A stretch of DNA of 64,000 bases from Rhodothermus marinus DSM 4252. Lineage in GTDB: Bacteria > Bacteroidota > Rhodothermia > Rhodothermales > Rhodothermaceae. Within the stretch, counting starts at the first letter, position 1, and each line of letters opens with the position of its first letter. The notes below the pieces were generated by a model, which was not told where the DNA came from, did not search any database, and saw nothing but the letters and a program-made list of their open reading frames with translations. Shown piece by piece: positions 8,549 through 17,726 of this stretch. The position numbers and the translations under genes are program-made. The stretch is from NCBI RefSeq assembly GCF_000024845.1, contig NC_013501.1, positions 1,778,874-1,842,873 on the forward strand, read 5' to 3'.

Positions 8549-9079
8549 ATGACTTCCATCGATCAACAACTGGAAGCATTACTTGCCGAAGGGCGTCAGC
8601 GTCTGTTGCAATACATTCAACACAAAGTATCCGATCCACAGGGGGCCGAAGATATCCTGCAAAACAGCCTGCTCAAGGCATTGCAGGCGGCACCAGGCCT
8701 CCGAAGCCGAGAAAAACTGGTGCCGTGGTTTTACCGCATTGTGCAGCATGCTATTGTGGATGCGCAGCGCCAACGCGCCCGCGAACAGCGTATCCATCAG
8801 GCCTATATGGCTGAACAGGAAGCAATCCCCCACGAAGATGCCACCCTGATTTGCGAGTGCTTTCGTGCGCTGCTTCCGTCCCTGAAAGAAGCGTACCGTT
8901 TGCTTATTGAGAAAATAGATCTTGAGGGTGAGGATCCCCGGGAGGTGGCGCAGCAACTGGGTATCACCCGCAACAACCTGCACGTGCGGCTTCACAGAGC
9001 ACGGCGTCAGCTGCGGGAGCGTCTGGAAGCGCTCTGCACGGCATGCACCACGCCGGATCATTCAGATTGTCGGTGCTGA
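8549..9079 (+). CDS. ECF-type RNA polymerase sigma factor with Cys/His-rich C-terminal tail
   Basis: A 176-aa sigma-70 family protein. Region 2 is at about residues 15-80 (AEDILQNSLLKALQ, WFYRIVQHAIVDAQR) and region 4 at about 105-160 (REVAQQLGITRNNLHVRLHRARRQLRE). The last 14 residues carry C163, C166, H171, C174 and C176, a likely metal-binding tail. No anti-sigma gene is adjacent. The tail could sense metal directly, as the Cys-rich tail of the CorE sigma factors does. It probably activates the adjoining ATPase gene; this is inferred from position. Confidence 0.88.
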   Translation: MTSIDQQLEALLAEGRQRLLQYIQHKVSDPQGAEDILQNSLLKALQAAPGLRSREKLVPWFYRIVQHAIVDAQRQRAREQRIHQAYMAEQEAIPHEDATLICECFRALLPSLKEAYRLLIEKIDLEGEDPREVAQQLGITRNNLHVRLHRARRQLRERLEALCTACTTPDHSDCRC

Positions 9080-9111
9080 ATTTTCCGAAAACATCAAACT
9101 TGAAAGCAGCC

Positions 9112-11211
9112 ATGGCAGCCCACGACAAATCGGCCCATTCGCATGCGCATCACGCGCACCAGCCTTCGACGTCCGTCCATCATGATCATAAACACCATGA
9201 TCACAAGGAGCATCACGCCCCTTCTCATCCCGCACACCACAAACACGGCCCCCATGATCACCACGCCCATCATGCGCACATGGTGGAGGACTTCCGGCGG
9301 CGCTTCTGGATTTCCCTGGTCCTGACGGTGCCGATTCTGGTGCTTTCGCCCATGATCCAGGCTTTTCTGGGGCTGGGCGAAGCGCTGCGCTTTCCGGGTG
9401 ACCTGTGGGTGCTCTGGGCGCTCTCGTCCGTCGTGTTCTTCTATGGAGGCTGGCCGTTCCTGAAAGGCATTGCCGAGGAGCTGCGCCAGCGCAATCCCGG
9501 CATGATGACACTGATCGCCATCGCCATCAGCGTGGCCTATCTCTACTCGAGCGCGGTGGTCTTCGGACTGGCCGGCAAAATCTTTTTCTGGGAGCTGGCC
9601 ACCCTGATCGATGTGATGCTGCTGGGGCACTGGATCGAAATGCGCTCGGTGCTGGGGGCGTCGCGGGCGCTGGAAGAGCTGGCCCGCCTGATGCCGACCG
9701 AAGCCCACAGGGTGATGCCGGATGGCTCGATCCAGGATGTGCCGCTCGATCAGCTGCAGGCGGGCGATCGCGTGCTGGTGCGCCCCGGCGAGAAAATTCC
9801 GGCCGACGGCGTGATCGTCGAAGGCCACACCACGGTCAACGAGGCGCTGCTTACCGGCGAATCGGCACCGGTCGAGAAAAAGGTCGGCGACACGGTGATC
9901 GGTGGCGCCATCAACGGCGAGGGGTCGCTCGTCGTGGAGGTGCAGAAAACCGGCGCCGAAAGCTACCTGTCGCAGGTCATCGAGCTGGTCCGTCAGGCAC
10001 AGGAGACGAAGTCCCGGACCCAGGACCTGGCCAACCGGGCCGCCCGCTGGCTCACCGTCGTGGCGCTGGGAGGCGGCGCGCTGACGCTGGCGGTCTGGAC
10101 GCTGGTCATGGGCCAGCCGTTCGACTTTGCGCTGGAGCGCATGGTGACCGTCATGGTGATCGCCTGCCCGCATGCGCTGGGGCTGGCCGTGCCGCTGGTG
10201 GTGGCCGTCTCGACCGCCCTGTCCGCCCAGAATGGGCTGCTGATCCGTGACCGTACGGCCTTCGAAAATGCGCGCAATCTGCAGGCGGTGATCTTCGACA
10301 AAACGGGCACGCTCACCGAAGGGCGTTTCGGCGTGACCGACACGCTGGTCTTTCAAGACGGGCTCTCCGAAGAGGAACTGCTGACACTTGCGGCGGCCGT
10401 CGAGCAGCATTCCGAGCACCCGATTGCCCGGGGCATCGTCGAGGCGGTGGCCCATCCCCCGGCCGCCGAGGATTTCGAAGCCATCCCGGGCAAAGGCGCG
10501 CGGGCCCGCGTCAATGGCGAGGAAGTCCGCGTGGTCAGTCCGGGCTACCTGCGCGAGCACGGGCTGGAGGTGCAGGACGAACGCGTAGACCGACTGGCCG
10601 AACAGGGCAAAACGGTGGTGTTTGTCGTGCGCGATGGCCGGGTCGCCGGCGCGATCGCCCTGGCCGACGTGATCCGTCCCGAATCGAAAGAGGCCGTGCG
10701 CCAGCTCAAAGCGATGGGCCTGCAGGTGATGATGCTCACCGGCGACAACCGCCGCGTGGCCGCCTGGGTCGCCCGCGAGATCGGCCTGGACGACTATTTC
10801 GCCGAAGTGCTTCCTGATCAGAAGGCGGCCAAGGTCAGGGAAGTGCAGCAGCGCGGGCTGCGCGTGGCCATGGTGGGCGACGGGATCAATGACGCGCCAG
10901 CCCTGGCACAGGCCGATGTGGGCATTGCCATCGGCGCCGGGACCGACGTGGCCATCGAGACGGCCGACATCGTGCTCGTGCGCAACGATCCACGCGACGT
11001 GGTGTCGATCCTGCGCCTGAGCCGTGCCACCTATCGCAAGATGGTGCAGAATCTCTGGTGGGCGGCCGGCTACAACATCGTCGCCATCCCGCTGGCCGCC
11101 GGCGTGCTCTACAACCTAGGCCTGCTATTGAGTCCGGCTGCTGGCGCCGCCCTTATGAGCCTGAGTACCGTCATCGTTGCCATCAATGCACGTTTTCTCA
11201 ACATCGTATAA
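9112..11211 (+). CDS. Copper/heavy-metal P1B-type ATPase, CopB-like (CPH motif)
   Basis: An inner-membrane metal exporter of 699 aa from the ATG at 9112. An upstream in-frame ATG (9043) lies inside the sigma gene and gives an unlikely N-terminus. About 60 His-rich residues ([21 protein letters not shown]) replace the usual CxxC domain. Key sites follow: TGES (248-251), the intramembrane metal site CPH (352-354), phosphorylated Asp in DKTGT (D396), SEHP, and [12 protein letters not shown] site with a His-rich N-terminus is typical of CopB (P1B-3) pumps for Cu(II), sometimes Cu(I) or Ag(I). The gene is last in the methyltransferase-sigma-ATPase run. Confidence 0.92.
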   Translation: MAAHDKSAHSHAHHAHQPSTSVHHDHKHHDHKEHHAPSHPAHHKHGPHDHHAHHAHMVEDFRRRFWISLVLTVPILVLSPMIQAFLGLGEALRFPGDLWVLWALSSVVFFYGGWPFLKGIAEELRQRNPGMMTLIAIAISVAYLYSSAVVFGLAGKIFFWELATLIDVMLLGHWIEMRSVLGASRALEELARLMPTEAHRVMPDGSIQDVPLDQLQAGDRVLVRPGEKIPADGVIVEGHTTVNEALLTGESAPVEKKVGDTVIGGAINGEGSLVVEVQKTGAESYLSQVIELVRQAQETKSRTQDLANRAARWLTVVALGGGALTLAVWTLVMGQPFDFALERMVTVMVIACPHALGLAVPLVVAVSTALSAQNGLLIRDRTAFENARNLQAVIFDKTGTLTEGRFGVTDTLVFQDGLSEEELLTLAAAVEQHSEHPIARGIVEAVAHPPAAEDFEAIPGKGARARVNGEEVRVVSPGYLREHGLEVQDERVDRLAEQGKTVVFVVRDGRVAGAIALADVIRPESKEAVRQLKAMGLQVMMLTGDNRRVAAWVAREIGLDDYFAEVLPDQKAAKVREVQQRGLRVAMVGDGINDAPALAQADVGIAIGAGTDVAIETADIVLVRNDPRDVVSILRLSRATYRKMVQNLWWAAGYNIVAIPLAAGVLYNLGLLLSPAAGAALMSLSTVIVAINARFLNIV

Positions 11212-11294
11212 CCACGGACGCGCTTCGCTTCGTCTGGCTTGCAATTGCGGGGGAGGCATTGTAGTATGCGGGGCGAACCTGAGCGTCTGAAACC

Positions 11295-12965
11295 ATGCCT
11301 CCTGCTGTTGCCACGCGGGCGCGGCGGGCCCGCCAGATCGCCGAAGTGCTGCTCCGCCACGGCCTGGGCTATCTTGTGAGTATCTTCGGCCTGGAGCGCT
11401 TCGTGCCTTTGCATCGGGGTCTGCTGGGCCATCCGCGCCGCCCCGAACCCTATGCCGCGCCCGAGCACCTGCGCATGGCGCTCGAAGAGCTGGGCGCCGC
11501 CTGGATCAAGCTCGGCCAGTTTCTGGCCACCCGCGCCGACCTGCTTCCCCCTTCCTACCAGCGCGAACTGGCCCGTCTGCAGGATGCCGCCGCCCCCGTC
11601 CCGGGCGCGCAAATCCAGGCCGTCATCGAGGCCGAACTGGGACGCCCGGTCTCCGAGCTGTTCGCCCGCTTCGAGCCCGAACCACTGGCCGCCGCCTCGA
11701 TCGGCCAGGCCCACGCGGCCACCCTGCCCGACGGCACCGAGGTGGTCGTCAAGGTGCGACGCCCCGGTGTCGTCGAACAGGTCGAGCAGGACCTGGAGCT
11801 GCTGCTGACCCTGGCCCACACCGCCAGCCGCCACTGGGAACTGGCCGAAACCTACGACATCGTGGGCATCGTGCAGGAATTCGCGCTGACGCTCCGAGCC
11901 GAACTGGACTACCTGCGCGAAGGCCGCAATGCCGAACGCTTCGCCCATAACTTCGCCGGCAACCCGGCCGTCCACATCCCCCGCGTGTTCTGGGAGTACA
12001 CCACCTCGCGCGTGCTCACCCTGGAGCGCATCCGGGGCATCAAGATCGACAACCTGACCGCGCTCGACACCGCCGGCTTCGACCGCACCGAACTGGCCGG
12101 ACGCGTGGCGCGCATTCTGATGCAGATGGTCTTTGAGGACGGCTTTTTTCATGCCGATCCGCACCCCGGCAACTTTTTCGTCGAGTCTGACGGCACCATC
12201 GGACTGATCGACTTCGGCATGGTCGGCGTCGTAGACGGCCCCACGCAGGATCGGCTGGCGCAACTGCTGCTGGCGCTCGCACAGCAGGATCCGGATCGGC
12301 TGGTGGACGCCTTCCTGGAGCTAGGTGTGGCCCGACGGTATGTGGACCGCCTCGCGCTTCGCGAGGACCTGCGCCATTTCGTGCTGGCCTACTACGACCG
12401 CCCGCTGCGTGAGCTGCGCCTGGAGCCGCTGCTGAAGGAAGCACTGGCCATCGTTCGTCGCCATCACCTGCACCTGCCCACCAACCTGGTGCTGCTGGCG
12501 AAAACCATCATGATGGCCGAAGGGCTGGCCGCCCGGCTGGCCCCCGACTTTCAGGTGGCCACGCTATTGCCCGGCTACGTTCGCCGCCTGCTGTTGCACC
12601 GCTACCTGCCGCTGCGGTGGATTCGCCGGTTGAGCTGGACAGGCCTTGAGGCGGCCGAGTTCGGGCTGGAGCTTCCGCGCCAGCTCCGGCGCCTGCTGCA
12701 CGCGCTGGAGCAGGGCAACCTGCAACTGGGCATGCGGCCCGAAGGCTTCGAGCCGCTCATCGCCCGGCTGGAGCGACTGACCAACCGACTGGTGCTGGGC
12801 ATGATCACGGCCGCCTTCATCGTGGGCCTGGCCGTGCTGATGACGGCGTTTCGCCTGCCCGGCATCGAGCACCTGATCGGCCCGCTTTTCGGACTGGGCT
12901 TTCTGCTGACCGCCCTGCTGGCCGCCTACCTGATCTGGGTGATTCTGCGCTCCGGACGAATCTGA
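11295..12965 (+). CDS. ABC1/AarF/UbiB-family atypical kinase
   Basis: A 556-aa member of the UbiB/ABC1 family, membrane-associated ATPases/kinases needed for quinone biosynthesis or lipid homeostasis. The family marks are present: KLGQFLATRADLLP (the KxGQ region), an Ala-rich nucleotide loop in AAASIGQAHAA, VVVKVRRPGV, FHADPHPGNFFV and LIDFGMVG (catalytic and metal-binding). Two C-terminal transmembrane helices (about 505-550) anchor it. It stands alone, 9 bp from the convergent large protein gene. In this lineage a role in menaquinone metabolism is reasonable but unproven. Confidence 0.9.
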   Translation: MPPAVATRARRARQIAEVLLRHGLGYLVSIFGLERFVPLHRGLLGHPRRPEPYAAPEHLRMALEELGAAWIKLGQFLATRADLLPPSYQRELARLQDAAAPVPGAQIQAVIEAELGRPVSELFARFEPEPLAAASIGQAHAATLPDGTEVVVKVRRPGVVEQVEQDLELLLTLAHTASRHWELAETYDIVGIVQEFALTLRAELDYLREGRNAERFAHNFAGNPAVHIPRVFWEYTTSRVLTLERIRGIKIDNLTALDTAGFDRTELAGRVARILMQMVFEDGFFHADPHPGNFFVESDGTIGLIDFGMVGVVDGPTQDRLAQLLLALAQQDPDRLVDAFLELGVARRYVDRLALREDLRHFVLAYYDRPLRELRLEPLLKEALAIVRRHHLHLPTNLVLLAKTIMMAEGLAARLAPDFQVATLLPGYVRRLLLHRYLPLRWIRRLSWTGLEAAEFGLELPRQLRRLLHALEQGNLQLGMRPEGFEPLIARLERLTNRLVLGMITAAFIVGLAVLMTAFRLPGIEHLIGPLFGLGFLLTALLAAYLIWVILRSGRI

Positions 12966-12974
12966 ATCGCCTGC

Positions 12975-15900
12975 TCAGAACACGGCGCTCAGCTCCGCGC
13001 GCAGCGTGTGGCGAAAAGGCGCGGCCGTGCGCAGGCGGCCGTGGTAGCCCAGCGTCAGCTCCAGGTTGCCCGAGAGCGTCCGCTCCAGCTCGACGCCCCA
13101 GGTGGCGTTCCATCCGGGCGACAGTCCTTCGGTAAGCAGATAGGCGGCCAGGCCGCCGCCGGTCCCCTGCTGCCAGACGTGCGCCGGCTCGAAGCGCAGG
13201 CGCATCCGCTCGCGGCCCGGACGTGCCAGCTCGGCTTCGAGTGGCAGGCGAATCGTCCAGAGCCGCAACGGCTGCGGCATGGTCCGGCCATGCGCCACCT
13301 CCACCGCCCCACCCGCCCGTCCATGACCGATCGCCCGCTCCAGACCCAGGCGCGTCCGGTACCGGCGGAGCCGGTAGGTGCGGCCGCTCAACCCTTCGCT
13401 CGTCTGGTGGTCGCGCTGCACCTCGGCCTGCAGGTCCAGCACCCAGGGATCGACCACCCGATAACGGACGGCCAGATGCCCCTGCTGCATGCGTCGCGTC
13501 TCGCGTCCGGTAGCCCGACGGGCCAGCGTGCGCACGCCGACCAGCGAGAGCGTCAGGCTGTGATCCGGATGTCCCCGCCACAGGTAGAGGTCCTGCGTCA
13601 CGCGCAGCTGACCGTCCAGCGTGGCGGTGGTGAGCAGATGGGCCGGATCGAGCCACAGCAGACGGCCGAGCGCAGGATCCTGCGTGCGGTCGCGCAGCGT
13701 GACGGTCGTGCGCAGCGTGAGCGGACGGAGCGCCTCCCAGCGACGGCCCGGCGCCAGCTCCAGTTGCAGCCGCGCTTCGACTGAGGTCGCCGCCGTAAGC
13801 GAGTCGGAAGGTACCAGCACCCGCTCGTAGACGCCTTCGTCCGGCAACGTCTCGGGCACGAACTCGTCCACCTGCGGCAATCCATCGCCGTTGAAATCTT
13901 CCCACACGTACTGCCCGAATTCGGGACCGGTGCGCACGTACACCTCCTGTAACACCGGGGCGCGTTCGCTCTGCACGCCGTAGCGCCAGTTCAGCCCCAG
14001 CAGTCGTCCCGGGCTACGGAAAAAGCCGTCCCAGTGCAAAGCCAGCGTCTGATTCAGGGGGTACCGTGCGGCAAAGCGCGGGGGCGTGCGGCGACGCCGG
14101 TAGCCCAGCTCGGCCGTGGTGCCGAAGTGCGGACCGGGCGTGTACTGCAGCTGCCCCTGCAGCGTCCAGGTGCGACCGGAGGACAGGCGCCGCCCCTGCC
14201 ACATGTCGGCCTCCTGCCGCCAGGCCAGCGACACATCGGCCTGCAGCGCCGAACGCCGCCAGGCAAGGCCCGGACGTACTTCCAGATAGGCCGGCGAATC
14301 GGCGTGCAGGCTGTCGGTATGCAGCGCCTGCTGGCGGCGGTCTTCGTGCAACGCCGCGATGTAGGGCGTCAGTCCCGCGCCGAGCGGCACGGTCAGGCGG
14401 CCTTCCTGGCGGAGCCATCGGCCGCGTGCTCCGGCCACCTCATGGCGGCTCCGGATCAGCTCTCCGTGGTAGCGGAACTGCGTGGTAGTCTCGCGGCCCA
14501 GCGTCAGGCCGAGCGCCTGTCGTTCGCCCCGGAACTGCCCGGGGTGCTGCAGCCGCCCCAGCTCCAGATCGACCGCCGCGGTGTGGCCGAACCGCCAGTC
14601 CAGGCGAGCTTCGTCGCTCGTCTCTGCTACAGGTTGCACAGAGGCACCGCTGCTTTCGGCCAGATCGCGCACGTCCAGGTTCCAGCGACGGGCGAATTCG
14701 ACAGGCTGCAGGCGGTCAAACGCTGCGAAGTGGGCATCGAGATGCTGACGCCGGAGCGAGGCGGCAAGGCGTCCGACCGGCAGCGTGAGCGAATCGATCC
14801 GGAGGAACAGTCGATAGGCGCCGGCCAGGTCGTCGGCGGCGTCCAGCGGCGAAAGGCGGTTGGCGTCGTAGCGGGAGCGGGCCCATTCGCCGCCGAGCGT
14901 CCAGCCCGGTCGCGGGTGTATGCCAGCCCGCAGTCCGACCAGGTCGTGCCGCACCGGCGTGGGCAGCAGGCGTACGGGCTCGTAGTCGCCCTGTCCGGGG
15001 CCCCGATAGACATACACGATGCCGTTGACGGTCTGCCCGGCCCGCACGTAGCGCCCGCGTCCCGGTCCCACCCGGCTGAACGTGACGCGGTAGACCGGCG
15101 TGCCGGGCGGCGGCGCGCTCGTCAGCGCCACGTAGACCGTGTCGGTCGTGCCGTCGGGCAGCATCCGCACTTCGCGCGTGTAGAGCACGTACGGCGCTTC
15201 CGGGTCGAAGGGTACCTGTTCGGCGCCGGAGCGAACGGCCAGCCCGTCGCCGGCTTGCCGGAGCGCCAGCGAGTCGGCGCGTGTCAGGCCGAACGTCTCG
15301 CCGAAGCGCCGTCCGTCGGCTTCCCGGAGCGCGGCCACTTCCAGAAACGCCACCGGACGGCTACGCCCCAGCTCCAGATGCGCCTGCGAGGCGAGCAGCG
15401 AACGCGTACCGTTGCCCGTCGTGTACTCGAACTCCACGCTAATGCGACGCTCGGCCGTGATCAGATGGCGCGGCGTGAAGGTCAGCTCACCCGTCGCGTA
15501 ATCGATCACGTAGTCGGTGCCGCGGTCGAGCAACCGACCGTCCAGGTAGACGCGTTCGCTGCCCGGCAGCACCAGCACGAACGGTTCGCCGGCCGCGCCC
15601 GTAAGCCGGTAGGGTCCCTGCACGCCCTCGACAGGCACGATCGTCTGTCGCCGGTAGATGCCCTTCGAGACGGCGCCCGAAGCCTGGATCGTCAGGCGCC
15701 GGACCGGCCCCGCGCCCGGCAGTTGCGCCGCCAGCAGCGCCCCCTGCAGCTTGCGTTGCACGCCGAAAAGCGTTTCTTCGCCCAGCTTCAGGTCGTAGTC
15801 GCCCAGTTGCACGTGACCGCTCCGGGTCTGCAGGCGTACGTAGATCCGGTCGAATTCCCGCAGGCGTTGCGTGGTCCCTTCGGGGCTGAGCGGCACGTCG

Positions 15901-16445
15901 GCGTCGCTGAGCAGCGCCTCCAGCGTCACGCCTTCGGCCACCTCGCCGCTGAGTTCAAGCTGCAGCGCCGACGCGATGGATACGTCCTGGCGGTTGCCCG
16001 TCACAATGCCGCGCGTGATGCGCCCGCGCGGCTGCAGTCCGGAAGCGAACGGCGGATCGCTTGCCGAAGTGTTCCGGCGGGGTGGATCGGCCGGGATCGC
16101 GGCGGTGGGAGGCAGCGACCGGGCCCGGTACAGCTGGTAGACGGGCGGCACATCCAGCGGAAGCGTGCGATAGGCTACCACAAGGCGATCGCCCTGCAGG
16201 CTGTCGGCCAGCACGAGCACCCCCTGCGCGGCATCCAGTCGATAGGCGGTGCTGTCGAGCGGCTGATCGTCGAGCCAGACCTGCACCGTGCGCAGCAGCA
16301 TGAAGGGCCGGAGCACGAAGACCCGCGTGGTGCCCACCTGCAGCGTATCCTGCCAGGCGACCGTCCCCGGAAAAGTTTGCCCGCGAGCCGGTGCGATCGT
16401 TCCCAGCAGCAACACCCAGCCGACCAGCCCTGGCCAACGGCGCAC
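12975..16445 (-). CDS. Large secreted, probable outer-membrane beta-barrel protein of unknown function
   Basis: A 1156-aa protein with a signal peptide (MRRWPGLVGWVLLLGTIAPA, cleavage near RGQ). It has an N-terminal beta-rich part and then a long series of alternating-hydrophobicity strands up to a C-terminus ending in ELSAVF. That pattern suits an outer-membrane barrel whose last strand ends in Phe. Around residue 850 there is an EF-hand-like loop, DFNGDGLPQVDE, matching the Ca2+-binding spacing D-x-N-x-D-G-x5-E/D. No TonB plug or known enzyme domain was recognised. It is convergent with the UbiB-like gene and has no obvious partner. Confidence 0.7.
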   Translation of the reverse strand: MRRWPGLVGWVLLLGTIAPARGQTFPGTVAWQDTLQVGTTRVFVLRPFMLLRTVQVWLDDQPLDSTAYRLDAAQGVLVLADSLQGDRLVVAYRTLPLDVPPVYQLYRARSLPPTAAIPADPPRRNTSASDPPFASGLQPRGRITRGIVTGNRQDVSIASALQLELSGEVAEGVTLEALLSDADVPLSPEGTTQRLREFDRIYVRLQTRSGHVQLGDYDLKLGEETLFGVQRKLQGALLAAQLPGAGPVRRLTIQASGAVSKGIYRRQTIVPVEGVQGPYRLTGAAGEPFVLVLPGSERVYLDGRLLDRGTDYVIDYATGELTFTPRHLITAERRISVEFEYTTGNGTRSLLASQAHLELGRSRPVAFLEVAALREADGRRFGETFGLTRADSLALRQAGDGLAVRSGAEQVPFDPEAPYVLYTREVRMLPDGTTDTVYVALTSAPPPGTPVYRVTFSRVGPGRGRYVRAGQTVNGIVYVYRGPGQGDYEPVRLLPTPVRHDLVGLRAGIHPRPGWTLGGEWARSRYDANRLSPLDAADDLAGAYRLFLRIDSLTLPVGRLAASLRRQHLDAHFAAFDRLQPVEFARRWNLDVRDLAESSGASVQPVAETSDEARLDWRFGHTAAVDLELGRLQHPGQFRGERQALGLTLGRETTTQFRYHGELIRSRHEVAGARGRWLRQEGRLTVPLGAGLTPYIAALHEDRRQQALHTDSLHADSPAYLEVRPGLAWRRSALQADVSLAWRQEADMWQGRRLSSGRTWTLQGQLQYTPGPHFGTTAELGYRRRRTPPRFAARYPLNQTLALHWDGFFRSPGRLLGLNWRYGVQSERAPVLQEVYVRTGPEFGQYVWEDFNGDGLPQVDEFVPETLPDEGVYERVLVPSDSLTAATSVEARLQLELAPGRRWEALRPLTLRTTVTLRDRTQDPALGRLLWLDPAHLLTTATLDGQLRVTQDLYLWRGHPDHSLTLSLVGVRTLARRATGRETRRMQQGHLAVRYRVVDPWVLDLQAEVQRDHQTSEGLSGRTYRLRRYRTRLGLERAIGHGRAGGAVEVAHGRTMPQPLRLWTIRLPLEAELARPGRERMRLRFEPAHVWQQGTGGGLAAYLLTEGLSPGWNATWGVELERTLSGNLELTLGYHGRLRTAAPFRHTLRAELSAVF

Positions 16446-16671
16446 GGCGACTTCCGGTTCGTTCAGGAATGGTGGTTTACCCTTCTCGTAACCCTGCGCC
16501 CATGTACGCGGCGGTCGGTTCAGGCGGCTGCTTACGCGGAATATCGTAATTTACAAAGGGATCCTTCAAGCAACTCTGAAAGCCGTGCCGGTCGGCATGC
16601 ATGTTGTCGGCACATCCTGTTGTCCTTCGGAAAGGCTACCTCCCTGAACCTTCAAAGCCGTATTTTCCGCG

Positions 16672-16881
16672 ATGAGGATCGATGTTGGTGAACAGGCCCT
16701 GAAGGCGGCCGAGCAGCACATTCAGGAAAACCTCCGGTTTCTCCAGGCGCACGTTCGCAGCCTGAAGGATCGCATGCGGGCGCTGCGCAAGGCCAACCTA
16801 CTGACGCCGCGTCGCAAGTACAAGATCGTGGCCGAGATCCTGAGCACCACGGCCTACCTGCGTCCGGGCGCCGACAACTGA
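16672..16881 (+). CDS. Small conserved-looking helical protein, unknown function
   Basis: A 69-aa charged, mostly helical protein (KAAEQHIQENLRFLQAHVRSLKDRMRALRKANLL) with no membrane segment and no family I recognise. It has its own 226-bp upstream gap shared with the divergent large protein gene. Its last 28 bases overlap the tail of the NHL-type gene on the other strand. The start lacks a Shine-Dalgarno sequence, as elsewhere in the window. It is probably real because it has coding-like composition and no competing frame in front of it. Confidence 0.55.
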   Translation: MRIDVGEQALKAAEQHIQENLRFLQAHVRSLKDRMRALRKANLLTPRRKYKIVAEILSTTAYLRPGADN

Positions 16882-17726
16882 GCGCGGTAGAGTCGTTGCC
16901 GCGACAGCAGCCACCCGCGCCGGCCCTCCCATACCAGTCCCACCACGTCGAACGAAAGCTGGCCCACGGTTTCCAGGCGTCCGTCGGGCAGATAGCGCAC
17001 GAGCTTGCGATCGAGCACCACCCAGAGCGTATCGCCCTGCGCGGCCAGCGTGCGGGGTGTGCCGGGTAGCGTGGGCGTCCAGATCCGCTCGAAGGTGCCC
17101 CGCCGGTCGTAGGCAAGCACCACGCGTCGCGCCGCATCGGCGACCAGCAGCCGATCGCCGGGGCCGACCGCCAGCGCCACCGGAGCCTGCAGCGGTTCGT
17201 CGATGCCGGTGCCACCGACCGCCTGCCAGCTTCCGTCCGGTCCACGTCGCCAGAGTTGCCCTCCTGCCGCGTCCAGCACGAAAAGCCACCGGCCGAGCCA
17301 GCGCACGGCAATCGGGCTGACGCCGTCCGGAAGGGCGGCAATTTCCAGGGACATGCCCTGCCGGGTGAGCCGTTGCAGGCGTCGGTTTCCGGCCTCGGCC
17401 ACCCAGAACGACAGACCGGCCCGGGCATCGACGGCTACCGGCGTATCGAAGCGTCCCGGTGCGCTGCCCGGACCGCCCAGTTCCTCTTCGACGTGCCCCT
17501 CGGGCGTCAGCCGGACCACCACGTGCCGGGCCGCGTCGGCCACGTAGAGACGTCCGGTGGGATCGACGTCCAGCGCCCGGGCTTCGACGAAGGCCGCCCG
17601 CGGCTCCAGGTGCAGCGTGTCGGGCGTCTGCGCGGCGGCCAGCGAAGCCCCGAGCAACCAGCAGACCCACCGGCTACACCGAACCGGCCGTCGCCAGTCG
17701 CGCCAGCCCTTTCTGTCCGATGTCAC
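16854..17726 (-). CDS. Secreted NHL-repeat beta-propeller protein
   Basis: A 290-aa exported protein with signal peptide SRWVCWLLGASLAAA, then about five NHL-type blades (ALDVDPTGRLYVADAARHVVV, PVAVDARAGLSFWVAEAGNRRL, PVALAVGPGDRLLVADAARRVV). These propellers usually bind proteins or ligands. The only plausible ATG (17726) lies 53 bp inside the 3' end of purD on the same strand, so translation may be coupled to purD. Nothing ties it to purine synthesis; it probably follows purD for convenience of transcription. Confidence 0.72.
   Translation of the reverse strand: MTSDRKGWRDWRRPVRCSRWVCWLLGASLAAAQTPDTLHLEPRAAFVEARALDVDPTGRLYVADAARHVVVRLTPEGHVEEELGGPGSAPGRFDTPVAVDARAGLSFWVAEAGNRRLQRLTRQGMSLEIAALPDGVSPIAVRWLGRWLFVLDAAGGQLWRRGPDGSWQAVGGTGIDEPLQAPVALAVGPGDRLLVADAARRVVLAYDRRGTFERIWTPTLPGTPRTLAAQGDTLWVVLDRKLVRYLPDGRLETVGQLSFDVVGLVWEGRRGWLLSRQRLYRAQLSAPGRR

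Noticed and set aside
14034-16691. Plus-strand open frame of about 885 codons
   Set aside because: Antisense shadow of the large beta-barrel gene; His/Arg/Gln-rich composition without recognisable domains.
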